NCBI RefSeq assembly: GCF_050410795.1
Contig: NZ_CP191258.1
Span: 3,658,001 to 3,722,000, forward strand
Length of the DNA stretch: 64,000 nt
DNA from: Fontivita pretiosa
GTDB lineage: Bacteria; Planctomycetota; Phycisphaerae; Tepidisphaerales; Tepidisphaeraceae
Direction of reading: 5' to 3'
How positions within the stretch are numbered: position 1 is the stretch's first letter; every line of letters begins with the position of its first letter. The translations under genes were made by a program, and so were the position numbers. Positions 34,773 to 41,704 of this stretch are shown piece after piece. The notes under the pieces are model-generated. The model was not told the DNA's origin, ran no database searches, and saw nothing but the letters and a program-made list of their open reading frames with translations.

Positions 34773-35884
34773 GGAGTCTTTTTGGCTTCGCAGAGGTGGC
34801 GCGGGTGGTGCTGGTGCTGGCGATGGCGCGCCGATTTGATCTGGTACAGCCGCTTGTCTGCGATTGCGGTCATCTCGCCGACCGTCGGGTTGCCGGGCAG
34901 CTCGGAGAGGGAAAAGACTCCGATCGACAGTTTCGGCGGGCAGGACAGCCGCAGCGGCTTGACCAGCTCCTCAACCAGCCGCGTGAGCCGCTCGGCCGTG
35001 GCGCGGGCGTCTTGCGGTGTCACGCCGGGCAGGACGACGATGAACTCGTCTCCGCCGGTGCGAAACGCCGCGTCCTGCGCCCGGATACCGGATCGGATGA
35101 TCTGCCCGATATCGCGAAGCAACTGGTCGCCCGCCGCGTGCCCGAGCGTGTCGTTGAGCAGCTTGAAGTAGTCCACGTCGATGGCCAGCAACGACAGATC
35201 GCTCTGCTCGGCGGTGCAGCGTTGGATGAATCCGGGCAGGCAGGCATCGAGCATTCGGCGGTTGTACAGCCCGGTGAGCGGGTCGCGGACCGCCTGCTGT
35301 CGCAGTGAACCAATCTGTCGTTCCAGCGCGCTGGTGCGCACGGCGATACGCTGATGGATTTCGGCCTCGAGCTGAGCCATCGCCAGCTTCTGCTGTCGCA
35401 GTTCGTGGAACAGTTCCTGAATGAGCGGCGCCAGCGAGCCCAGCCTGCCGCCGATGCGGCTCAGCTCGTCGATCGGCGCCTGCCCGCAGCGTATCTGGCG
35501 GATGGTGTGCAGGAGGCGTCGCGCGGGAAGCACCCATCGCCTGTAGTGTCCAACCCATAGCACAGCGGCAACAAGCATGATGGCCAGGGGGAGTGGCAGC
35601 GACGTCAGCCGTCCATGGGGCGTTCCACGGGCCAGGCTCCAGACGCTCCACCAGATCGCCAGCGCGGCGCCGATCATCGCGACCATGAGGATGATCGGCA
35701 GAACCGCGCGCAGGCGGGCGACAGCTCGCATCGCCAGGTTGCGGGTGAATGCGCGGATCGGATCAAGCGTGTCGGTTGGCCGCATCGGACAAGTCGTGGT
35801 CGTTGCAACAGCGTTCCTGGTCGAATCGGCGGTGGGCATCCGTCGGTGCTTATCGGTCCGGCGAGTGCCGGAGTTAACTGGCAT
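34757..35884 (-). CDS. Membrane-anchored GGDEF diguanylate cyclase
   Basis: A 375-residue protein with two membrane helices near residues 60-80 and 95-115. A signalling helix follows (LAMAQLEAEIHQRIAVRTSA), then a GGDEF domain from about residue 195. The domain has RDPLTGLYNRRMLD, the intact active site RTGGDEFIVVLPG, and the inhibitory RxxD site (RAQD) exactly five residues before GGDEF. It should make c-di-GMP from GTP and be feedback-inhibited. The tail is a His/Arg-rich stretch ending in KKTPDPLK, encoded by the tandem repeat just described, which suggests a displaced stop. Start uncertain: internal ATG codons at 35839 or 35785 are alternatives. Confidence 0.88.
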   Translation of the reverse strand: MPVNSGTRRTDKHRRMPTADSTRNAVATTTTCPMRPTDTLDPIRAFTRNLAMRAVARLRAVLPIILMVAMIGAALAIWWSVWSLARGTPHGRLTSLPLPLAIMLVAAVLWVGHYRRWVLPARRLLHTIRQIRCGQAPIDELSRIGGRLGSLAPLIQELFHELRQQKLAMAQLEAEIHQRIAVRTSALERQIGSLRQQAVRDPLTGLYNRRMLDACLPGFIQRCTAEQSDLSLLAIDVDYFKLLNDTLGHAAGDQLLRDIGQIIRSGIRAQDAAFRTGGDEFIVVLPGVTPQDARATAERLTRLVEELVKPLRLSCPPKLSIGVFSLSELPGNPTVGEMTAIADKRLYQIKSARHRQHQHHPRHLCEAKKTPDPLK

Positions 35885-36092
35885 ACGCAGGCAGGCGATC
35901 TGATGCGCGGCAGGTGGTTATCGGGCACGATGCTGGCCGCTGATTTGCACGGCTGGACGTGCCCTCTGCGGCGCGGAAGATCGACCTGGCACGGGTCTTG
36001 TCTTGCGCAGGCGATGTGTGTGATGCTCCGGGGCGTCGGCACGCGTTGAAGTTCAGCGATGAAGGCCCCGGTGCCGATACCACACCAACACC

Positions 36093-36506
36093 ATGCATCA
36101 GCCATTCGCGTCGATCGTGCAACAGATGAAGCGGCGGTACGACATCCGGGTCCGCAAGTGGCGGCGGAGTATGAGCGGTTGTGCCTGGCGGGTGTATCAC
36201 CATGATGGACGGGTGGTGAACTGGATCGAGTCGCCGTTTCCCAAGACGCCGATCAGCCTGGCGGTCTTCCTGCACGAAGTGGGGCATCACGCGATCGGCT
36301 TCGAGACCTACCGCAGGCGTTGCGAGGAGGAATACCACGTGTGGATGTGGGCGATATCACAGATGCGACGCCTGGGTGTGGAGCCGGATCAGCGGGTGTG
36401 GCGACGGTTCGATCTGTCGATGCGCTATGCGGTCGGCAAGGCGCTGCGCAGGGGAGCAAAACAACTGCCCGAGATGCTCAAGCCCTTCGTGCCCAAGGCG
36501 GCCTGA
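36093..36506 (+). CDS. Small HExxH-motif protein, putative zinc metallopeptidase-like
   Basis: A 137-residue protein with the motif FLHEVGHHAIGFETYRRRCE (about residues 58-77). HEVGH matches the HExxH zinc-binding signature, and a downstream Glu in RRRCEEEYHVWMW could be the third ligand, as in gluzincins. The rest is basic and Trp rich (RKWRRSMSGCAWRVYHHDG), with a Lys/Pro tail. This is far smaller than classical secreted metalloproteases, and no signal peptide is present. It stands alone between a divergent GGDEF gene and a convergent sigma factor gene. Activity is a guess from one motif. Confidence 0.6.
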   Translation: MHQPFASIVQQMKRRYDIRVRKWRRSMSGCAWRVYHHDGRVVNWIESPFPKTPISLAVFLHEVGHHAIGFETYRRRCEEEYHVWMWAISQMRRLGVEPDQRVWRRFDLSMRYAVGKALRRGAKQLPEMLKPFVPKAA

Positions 36507-36561
36507 CGGTGCCTCGGGTGTTGCTGCCGGTGAACGGCGCAGTGCCTGTGCCAGAAAGAAA

Positions 36562-36595
36562 ACGACCGGAATCAGGGTTGGCTGATTCCGGTCGT
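36562..36595 (-). terminator. Rho-independent terminator of the sigma factor gene
   Basis: ACGACCGGAATCAG (36562-36575) and CTGATTCCGGTCGT (36582-36595) form a perfect 14-bp stem with a 6-nt loop. On the minus strand the stem is followed by TTTCTTTCT, so it terminates the sigma factor transcript about 32 bp after its stop. On the plus strand there is no T run. Confidence 0.85.
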
Positions 36596-36626
36596 CTTGC
36601 TTGCCTGCGCTGTGCCGCCCGGCGGC

Positions 36627-37652
36627 TTAAGCGCTGCCGGTGGTATCGAGCTTGTCCTGGGACTTTTCCTGGGGCTCCTGGCTGGGACGCGGCTCGGGCC
36701 GGGTCCGCAGAACGCCCTCCTCCATGAGCTTGCGGATCTTGGCCAGGGCCTTGTTCTGGATCTGGCGGACACGCTCCTTGGTCACACCGATGATCTTGCC
36801 GACCTCTTCCAGCGTCAGGGGCTGTTCCTCCTCCTGCTGCCAGTTAAATCGGCGACGGATCACGGTCTGCTCGGTGTCGCTCAGATCCGCCAGGTTGCGA
36901 TCGACGATCTGCTTGAGCTCGTCGATGCACTCTTCCTCGACGATGTCGCGCTTCTTGTCGATCCAGTCGCTCTTCTCCAAGTCGGGTTCGAACTCGACCG
37001 GGAACCGAGTACGGTGCCGGCTGTGCTTCATCGCGGTGCGCGAGAAAGCCTTGAGGATAGCGCGGCACGCGTAGGTGCTGAACTTGAAGCCGCGATCGAC
37101 GTTGAACTTGTCCACCGCCCGCAGCAGCGCCATGTTGCCTTCCGAGACGATCTCCGCGAAGTCCACGTCGCCCAGGCGCGTGCGCTTGGCCATGGCCAGC
37201 ACCAGCGCCAGGTTGGTGCGCACGAGGTACTCGCGGTAGTGCTCGTAGCGGCGGTGCCACTCGATGACCTGCTCGGCCAGTTCCTTGGTCAGGCCTTCAC
37301 GCTTGACCTTTCGCTGGAGCTGGCAGAGCCGCATCTTGGCGTAGTTGAAGCGGTAGAACATCAACCGCTCTTCCTCAGGCTTCATGAGCTGAGGCGCGCC
37401 GACCATGGCCTGGTCCTCGAACGCGTCGTCCCGCGTGGGCTGGTACCAACTGACCAGCGGCAGGGCGCGCTCGGCGTCCTCCGTGAACAGCTCCGCCTCG
37501 ATGTTCTTGCGACGGAACAGCGGGCTGTCCATGTAGGCGTAGTTCTCGGCCAGGATCGCCTCGGCGCGCTCGCGCAGATGGCGCGGCACCGGGCTGCGTC
37601 GGGCCGAAGCCTGGGTCTTTTTATTCTGATTGGCGAGTAAGGCAGCGGCCAC
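36627..37652 (-). CDS. Divergent sigma-70 family RNA polymerase sigma factor
   Basis: A 341-residue factor. Region 1.2/2.1 reads LMKPEEERLMFYRF and YLVRTNLALVLAMAKR; region 2.2-2.4 reads IVSEGNMALLRAVDKFNVDR and GFKFSTYACRAILKAFSR; region 4 reads LSDTEQTVIRRRFNW and LTLEEVGKIIGVTKERVRQI. In region 2.4 the usual ATWWIRQAI is replaced by ACRAILKAF, and only about 55 residues separate regions 2 and 4, so region 3 is reduced or absent. GTG 37652 is chosen because AAGGAGG lies 6 bp upstream; a longer frame to 37709 ignores this site. It is probably an alternative rather than the housekeeping factor. Confidence 0.88.
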   Translation of the reverse strand: MAAALLANQNKKTQASARRSPVPRHLRERAEAILAENYAYMDSPLFRRKNIEAELFTEDAERALPLVSWYQPTRDDAFEDQAMVGAPQLMKPEEERLMFYRFNYAKMRLCQLQRKVKREGLTKELAEQVIEWHRRYEHYREYLVRTNLALVLAMAKRTRLGDVDFAEIVSEGNMALLRAVDKFNVDRGFKFSTYACRAILKAFSRTAMKHSRHRTRFPVEFEPDLEKSDWIDKKRDIVEEECIDELKQIVDRNLADLSDTEQTVIRRRFNWQQEEEQPLTLEEVGKIIGVTKERVRQIQNKALAKIRKLMEEGVLRTRPEPRPSQEPQEKSQDKLDTTGSA

Positions 37653-37718
37653 TTCTGGCCTCCTTCGTGCGCTGCGTGCGCTGACTGATTCCACTTTCCG
37701 CGTCGTCACCTACAATAC

Positions 37719-37757
37719 AAAGACCAACCAAGCTCAATGGGAGCTTATTCGGTCTTT
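37719..37757 (-). promoter_or_regulatory. Two-tier hairpin in the leader of the sigma factor gene
   Basis: AAAGACC, AACCA, AGCTC, AATGG, GAGCT, TATTC, GGTCTTT: an outer 7-bp stem and an inner 5-bp stem, with 5-nt symmetric internal loop strands and a 5-nt apical loop. On the minus strand it lies about 65 bp before the chosen start. A TACAAT (minus strand) at 37767-37772 could be a -10 element placing the hairpin at the 5' end of the transcript, but its -35 region is poor. Confidence 0.5.
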
Positions 37758-37801
37758 GCTGGAACTATTGTACAGATATTGAGTCGTTCCAGCGATACAT
37801 A

Positions 37802-37830
37802 CGTTGCCAACCGCCGCGCGGTTCGCAACG
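37802..37830. repeat. Intergenic hairpin between the sigma factor gene and nadD
   Basis: CGTTGCCAACCGC (37802-37814) and GCGGTTCGCAACG (37818-37830) pair at 12 of 13 positions around a 3-nt loop. There is no T run on either side, so this looks like an operator or a structural element rather than a terminator. It lies upstream of both divergent genes. Confidence 0.6.
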
Positions 37831-37878
37831 TAACTGCCGCATAAAAGGATATTTAGATGCTCCTTTCAGCATTCGCCT

Positions 37879-37904
37879 CAGGTGTCCCGGGCACTGGACA
37901 CCTG
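37879..37904. promoter_or_regulatory. Perfect inverted repeat upstream of nadD
   Basis: CAGGTGTCC (37879-37887) and GGACACCTG (37896-37904) are perfect 9-bp inverted repeats with an 8-bp spacer, ending 25 bp before the nadD start. It could be an operator or an mRNA hairpin controlling translation. Confidence 0.5.
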
Positions 37905-37929
37905 TGCTGCCAACGGTTATCGGTCATCC

Positions 37930-38553
37930 ATGCATAAGAAAACGCTGTGCCTGGGCGGAAGTTTCAACCCGATCCACCTGGGGCACCTTATTTGTGCCCG
38001 GGCGGTGGCCGAAGCCAGGGGCTTTGCCCGGGTGATGCTCATCCCCTGCGGCCAGCCGCCTCACAAGCCCCGGGCCGCCGACCTGGCCAGCCCGACGCAT
38101 CGTCTGCAAATGTGCCGACTTGCGATCCAGACCTCTAACTCAACGGATAGTCGCCGGGCACAGGTTCAATTCGACATCTCCGAGATCGAAATTGCTCGCC
38201 GGGGACCGAGCTATACCATCGACACCGTCCGCCAGCTCCGCAGCCAGGGCTGGACACAGGTCCACTGGCTCATCGGTGCCGACATGCTCAACTACCTGCC
38301 AAAATGGCGGGAACCTGCCGCCTTGATACGCGAGGCCAGCCTGCTGATCATGGCCCGGCCCGGCGTTCCCATCGACTGGAACGCCCTGCCGGGGGAATTC
38401 GCTTCTTTGAAAGACAACGTTGTCGTCGCCCCGTTGATTGAAATCAGTTCCACGCAGATCCGCTGGCGGGTCCGCGCCGGGCTGAGCATCGAGTATCTGA
38501 CGCCGCCGGCTGTAGTTCGTTACATCCACACTCACAGGCTTTACCTGAGTTAA
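37930..38553 (+). CDS. nadD: Nicotinate-nucleotide adenylyltransferase
   Basis: Adenylates nicotinate mononucleotide to deamido-NAD in NAD synthesis. The 207 residues show the nucleotidyltransferase signature GGSFNPIHLGHLICAR (HxGH), MLIPCGQPPHKPRA, HWLIGADMLNYLPKW and the closing ISSTQIRWRVRAGLSIEYLT motif. ATG 37930 is set by the N-terminal strand KKTLCLGGSFNP; an upstream in-frame start at 37882 would begin inside the inverted repeat. A small membrane-protein gene follows 23 bp downstream. Confidence 0.93.
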   Translation: MHKKTLCLGGSFNPIHLGHLICARAVAEARGFARVMLIPCGQPPHKPRAADLASPTHRLQMCRLAIQTSNSTDSRRAQVQFDISEIEIARRGPSYTIDTVRQLRSQGWTQVHWLIGADMLNYLPKWREPAALIREASLLIMARPGVPIDWNALPGEFASLKDNVVVAPLIEISSTQIRWRVRAGLSIEYLTPPAVVRYIHTHRLYLS

Positions 38554-38576
38554 AGCCGCCGCCAACAGGGACACCG

Positions 38577-38708
38577 GTGCCCGCCGACGATGATTTCGGG
38601 ATCATCCTCGCCGACCAGACCGTACGACACCCGCGGCGCGGCGGGTGCGGGTGCCTGGTGCTGGTGATTCTTGGCCTGATCGCGCTGCTGTGGGTGCTGG
38701 GCAGGTAG
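38577..38708 (+). CDS. Small single-pass membrane protein
   Basis: A 43-codon frame from GTG 38577 to TAG 38708. The first half is polar (PADDDFGIILADQTVRHPRR) and the second is one hydrophobic helix (GCGCLVLVILGLIALLWVLG) ending in Arg. CAGGG upstream gives a possible ribosome binding site. The polar N-terminus with an arginine cluster before the helix is what a real small membrane protein would look like. It could be co-transcribed with nadD. No family recognised, and the start codon is uncertain. Confidence 0.5.
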   Translation: MPADDDFGIILADQTVRHPRRGGCGCLVLVILGLIALLWVLGR

Positions 38709-38772
38709 CCGCAAAAACCACGAGCCGCCGGTGATGGCCGGGCGATTCAGCCCGGGGTGCAGGCGGATCGGA

Positions 38773-39801
38773 TCAGTGCCCCAGCCACGCGGCCAGCAGG
38801 TCGATGGCGCTTTGCAGGTCCCGCTTGTGCACCGACTCGGTGACGGTGTGGATGTAGCGCGTCGGGATGGACAGGGTGATGGTGGGCACGCCGCCGCGAC
38901 TGCGCTGCATCGCCGCCGCGTCCGTCCCGCCGCGGGGCAGGATGCTGAGCTGGTAGGGGATCTTGTGCTTTTTGGCGACGGCTTCGAATTCGTCGATGAG
39001 CCAGCGGGTGGAGATGGTCGCCGAGTCCATGATCGTCAGCGCCACGCCGTCGCCCTGTTTGCTGACGCGTTCTTCATCGGGCACGCCGGGGGTATCGACC
39101 GCCAGGGTGGTGTCGATGGCGATGGCCAGGTCGGGCTGCTCGGCATAGGCTGCCGGCCCGGCGCCGCGCAGGCCCACTTCCTCCTGCACCGTCGCCGCCA
39201 GGACAAGCTCGTACCTGGGATTCCTGCACTTTTTGATCGCCTCGATGGCGACAAACGCCGCCACGCGATTGTCCAGACACTTGCCACTGACGCACTGCCC
39301 GATTTCGCTGAACTCCTGCACCAAGGTCACCGGATCACCGATGCGAACCTTTTTCTTCACCTCTTCCGGCGGCAGGCACAGGTCGATCAGCAGGTCGCTG
39401 ATCTCGGGAATCTTTTTCTTGTCCTCCTCCCGGGCGATGTGCACGGGCCGGCCGGCAGGATTCATCAGGCCCAGCAGGTCCTCACCGCTGCTGGCCCGGA
39501 TCATCACCCGCCGGGCGTGAAGGTTCTTGGTGTCGAATCCTCCGGCGTTCTGGATCCGCACGAACCCCTTGTCGTCGATATGGCGAACGTAGAAGCCGAT
39601 CTCATCGATATGGCAGGCCAGCAACACCCGCCTGGCCTTCTTTGCTTTGCACTTCCGGGTTGCGATCAGGTTGCCCATCGGATCGGTCTTGATCGAGTCG
39701 AACAGGCCCTTCATGTGCTTTTGAAGGATCTGGCGGACGCGTTCTTCGCGCCCCGGCACGCCGGGAGCTTCCGACAAGGTCTTGAGGAATGCGATGTTCA
39801 T
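38773..39801 (-). CDS. M42-family metal-dependent aminopeptidase
   Basis: A 342-residue co-catalytic metallopeptidase of the M42 glutamyl aminopeptidase/FrvX type. Motifs in order: LSEAPGVPGREERVRQIL, VLLACHIDEIGFYVRHI (metal-binding H-x-D), GKCLDNRVAAFVAIEAI (bridging Asp), AATVQEEVGLRGAG (catalytic Glu pair), IAIDTTLAVD, RGGTDAAAMQRSRGGVPT and SIPTRYIHTVTESVH (last metal His). It is expected to form a large cytosolic particle trimming peptides from the N-terminus. ATG 39801 begins MNIAFLKTLSEAPG; the extension to 39870 lacks family similarity. No Shine-Dalgarno sequence is apparent. Confidence 0.92.
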   Translation of the reverse strand: MNIAFLKTLSEAPGVPGREERVRQILQKHMKGLFDSIKTDPMGNLIATRKCKAKKARRVLLACHIDEIGFYVRHIDDKGFVRIQNAGGFDTKNLHARRVMIRASSGEDLLGLMNPAGRPVHIAREEDKKKIPEISDLLIDLCLPPEEVKKKVRIGDPVTLVQEFSEIGQCVSGKCLDNRVAAFVAIEAIKKCRNPRYELVLAATVQEEVGLRGAGPAAYAEQPDLAIAIDTTLAVDTPGVPDEERVSKQGDGVALTIMDSATISTRWLIDEFEAVAKKHKIPYQLSILPRGGTDAAAMQRSRGGVPTITLSIPTRYIHTVTESVHKRDLQSAIDLLAAWLGH

Positions 39802-39890
39802 GCTGCGGTGAGGATACTGACTCGGCGGGCGTGAGCCAAACGGACACCGCCCTGCAAAAAAGTGGATCACACAGAACAGGTGTTGGCGGT

Positions 39891-40382
39891 TTACCCGCGA
39901 GCGCTGGCCACCTGCCGCAGCGCCTCGTAAAGCACGATGCCGGCGGCGGTGGCGAGGTTGAGGCAGCGTTCGCCGGGGGATTGAGGAATGCGGATGACCT
40001 GGTTGGGGTAGGCGTCCAGGATCGCCTGGTCGATGCCACGGGTCTCGGAGCCGAAGATGAGCCAGTCACCATCACGGAAGTCGGCCTGCCACAGCGATCG
40101 TTGCCCGCCCGAGGAGCACAGCCATAGCCGCCCGCCCTTGATGTAATTGAAGAACGCGGCCGTGTCGTCATGGACCGTGAGCTTGAGCCTCGGCCAGTAG
40201 TCCATGGCGCTGCGGCGAAGCTGTCGATCGGAGAGGACAAAGCCCAGGGGGCGGACCAGATGCAGTTCTGTGCCGCTGGCGACGCAGAGCCTGGCGATGT
40301 TGCCGGTATTGGGCGCGATCTGCGGCTGAAGCAGCGCGATCCTGAGGCAATGAGGCGGCAAGGTGGGTTCGCGAAGGGTCAT
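39891..40382 (-). CDS. trmL: tRNA (cytidine/uridine-34 2'-O)-methyltransferase
   Basis: A small SPOUT methyltransferase of 163 residues with the trefoil-knot motifs of TrmL/YibK: LQPQIAPNTGNIARLC near residue 18, LIFGSETRGIDQAIL near 110 and IPQSPGERCLNLATAAGIVL near 132. TrmL methylates the wobble ribose of two leucine tRNAs with S-adenosylmethionine. Its length matches single-domain TrmL, without the RNA-binding extension of TrmH or RlmB. It lies on the same strand as the phosphatase gene upstream, 24 bp away, so the two may be co-transcribed. Confidence 0.9.
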   Translation of the reverse strand: MTLREPTLPPHCLRIALLQPQIAPNTGNIARLCVASGTELHLVRPLGFVLSDRQLRRSAMDYWPRLKLTVHDDTAAFFNYIKGGRLWLCSSGGQRSLWQADFRDGDWLIFGSETRGIDQAILDAYPNQVIRIPQSPGERCLNLATAAGIVLYEALRQVASARG

Positions 40383-40406
40383 GGCAGTCAGAGCTTGCCG
40401 CGCGAC

Positions 40407-41222
40407 TCACGGCCCGGCGGCGTCCGCGGCCACCAGCTTGCCCGATGGGTCGGCCTGAACCATCTGCCGCGAATCCGGGCAATAGGCGGTGAGCCTGCCA
40501 TCGGGAAGCAGCGCCGCGGCGGTGTCCAGCAGCACCAGCTTCTCCAGCACGATCGGAACGCGGCTATCGACATAATCGGTGTAAGTTGGGACCGGGGTAT
40601 GTCCGAAGTAGCCGGTTTTTGTCCACAAGGGGGTTCGTCGAAGATCGGCATCGACGTATCGGCCCCAGAGAATCTCGTGTCGAAGGGAGGGCATGGGCAG
40701 GCGGGCGGGAGCCAGCAGCTCGGCAGGCGTGTGCCGCTGCTTCAGTGGCCACTTGCCGTGGATCACGAACAGATCCGGGTCCTCGATGTAGACTGGCAGG
40801 CTGCGGATGAACTGCCGATGCGCTTCGGGGAAGCAGTCGATCAGCCGGTTGAGCGAATCGGCTGTGCGCTGCATGATCACACGGGCGATGATATCCCGGC
40901 TCACGCCGTAGCTGGTCAGCGTCTCGAAAAGCCCGTGTTCGAGGAACCATTGGAAGGCCAGAAACCGGTCCCCGGTGGAGGCATTCTCGGCATAGCACAC
41001 GCCGTGCAAGACCTGATCGAGCACGTCGTCGTGGTTGCCGCGAATGAACCTGGCGTTTTGCAGCCCCAGGAGCAATTCGATGACGCCGCGGGAGTCCGGC
41101 CCGCGGTTGACGTAGTCGCCGACGAAATAAAACACCGGCTGCGGGTCGATCCGCGACACCTCCCGCAGGATGGTCTCCAGTGGCCGCAGCATCCCGTGAA
41201 TATCTCCAACGATCCATCGCAT
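40407..41222 (-). CDS. PPP-like serine/threonine phosphoprotein phosphatase
   Basis: A 271-residue metallophosphoesterase with RWIVGDIHGMLRPLETIL at the N-terminus, then FVGDYVNRGPDSRGVIELL and FIRGNHDDVLDQVLHG, and later LFVIHGKWPL. These match the GDxHG, GDxVDRG, GNHE/D and HG metal-site motifs of bacterial PPP enzymes. One motif deviates: GDYVNRG has Asn where Asp is usual (VDRG), while the metal-binding GD and the Arg are kept. Substrate unknown; bacterial relatives act on phosphoproteins or diadenosine polyphosphates. Confidence 0.87.
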   Translation of the reverse strand: MRWIVGDIHGMLRPLETILREVSRIDPQPVFYFVGDYVNRGPDSRGVIELLLGLQNARFIRGNHDDVLDQVLHGVCYAENASTGDRFLAFQWFLEHGLFETLTSYGVSRDIIARVIMQRTADSLNRLIDCFPEAHRQFIRSLPVYIEDPDLFVIHGKWPLKQRHTPAELLAPARLPMPSLRHEILWGRYVDADLRRTPLWTKTGYFGHTPVPTYTDYVDSRVPIVLEKLVLLDTAAALLPDGRLTAYCPDSRQMVQADPSGKLVAADAAGP

Positions 41223-41279
41223 CGGCGCCTATGGTAGCATGCCGGGGGTGAATGCCGAGGATCCGGGAAGGAGCGTTAC

Positions 41280-41561
41280 ATGACCAGCAGGCTTTCCGAC
41301 GCCGACATCGCCGCCGCCCTTGGGCAACTGTCCGGCTGGCAGCGGGTCGCAGACCAGATCGTCAAGACCTTCAGCTTCAGGAACTATTACGAGACGATGG
41401 CGTTTGTGAACGCCGTCGCCTGGATCGCCCATCGCCTGGATCACCACCCCGACCTGGAGGTTGGGTACAACAGCGTCAAGGTCCGATACACGACGCATTC
41501 CGCTGGCGGGATCAGCCAGAAGGACTTGGACAGCGCCGCCAGGATCGAGCAGTTGATGTAG
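41280..41561 (+). CDS. Pterin-4a-carbinolamine dehydratase
   Basis: A 93-residue protein with the full PCD/DCoH signature: LSGWQRVADQIVKTFSFRNYY, FVNAVAWIAHRLDHHPDLEV and GYNSVKVRYTTHSAGGISQK. The HH-P and the later His are the catalytic residues that dehydrate 4a-hydroxytetrahydrobiopterin. ATG 41280 follows AAGGAG. No aromatic amino acid hydroxylase gene is in the window; in many bacteria this enzyme acts in pterin recycling or molybdopterin-related metabolism. A PTPS/QueD homologue at 20780 is the only other pterin gene here. Confidence 0.9.
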   Translation: MTSRLSDADIAAALGQLSGWQRVADQIVKTFSFRNYYETMAFVNAVAWIAHRLDHHPDLEVGYNSVKVRYTTHSAGGISQKDLDSAARIEQLM

Positions 41562-41601
41562 GGCGGGCGGCGGGACACCCTCGTTGGACTGTTGTTCTGG
41601 G

Positions 41602-41621
41602 CCGAGGCTTGTGTGCCTCGG
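41602..41621. repeat. Hairpin between the pterin dehydratase gene and nuoH
   Basis: CCGAGGC (41602-41608) and GCCTCGG (41615-41621) form a perfect 7-bp stem with a 6-nt loop, 40 bp after the dehydratase stop. It lacks a T run, so it is at best a weak or Rho-assisted transcript end before the nuo promoter. Confidence 0.5.
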
Positions 41622-41664
41622 GAATCCGGGCACCTGCGTTTGTGGATCGCAGTCTCCGCATTTC

Positions 41665-41693
41665 TTGACACCCCTTGCCATCCCCGTTAGAAA
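41665..41693 (+). promoter_or_regulatory. Candidate promoter of the nuo operon
   Basis: TTGACA (41665-41670), a 17-bp spacer and TAGAAA (41688-41693; 4 of 6 matches to TATAAT). Transcription would start near 41700, only about five bases before the nuoH ATG, and no ribosome binding site is visible. The mRNA could therefore be almost leaderless, unless nuoH starts at an internal ATG. Confidence 0.5.
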
Positions 41694-41704
41694 CCCAAGA
41701 CCCT

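Noticed and set aside
36093..36506. Small HExxH protein as an ImmA/IrrE antirepressor in a mobile element.
   Set aside because: No repressor gene, integrase or helix-turn-helix protein is nearby, and the sequence around HEVGH does not resemble ImmA otherwise.
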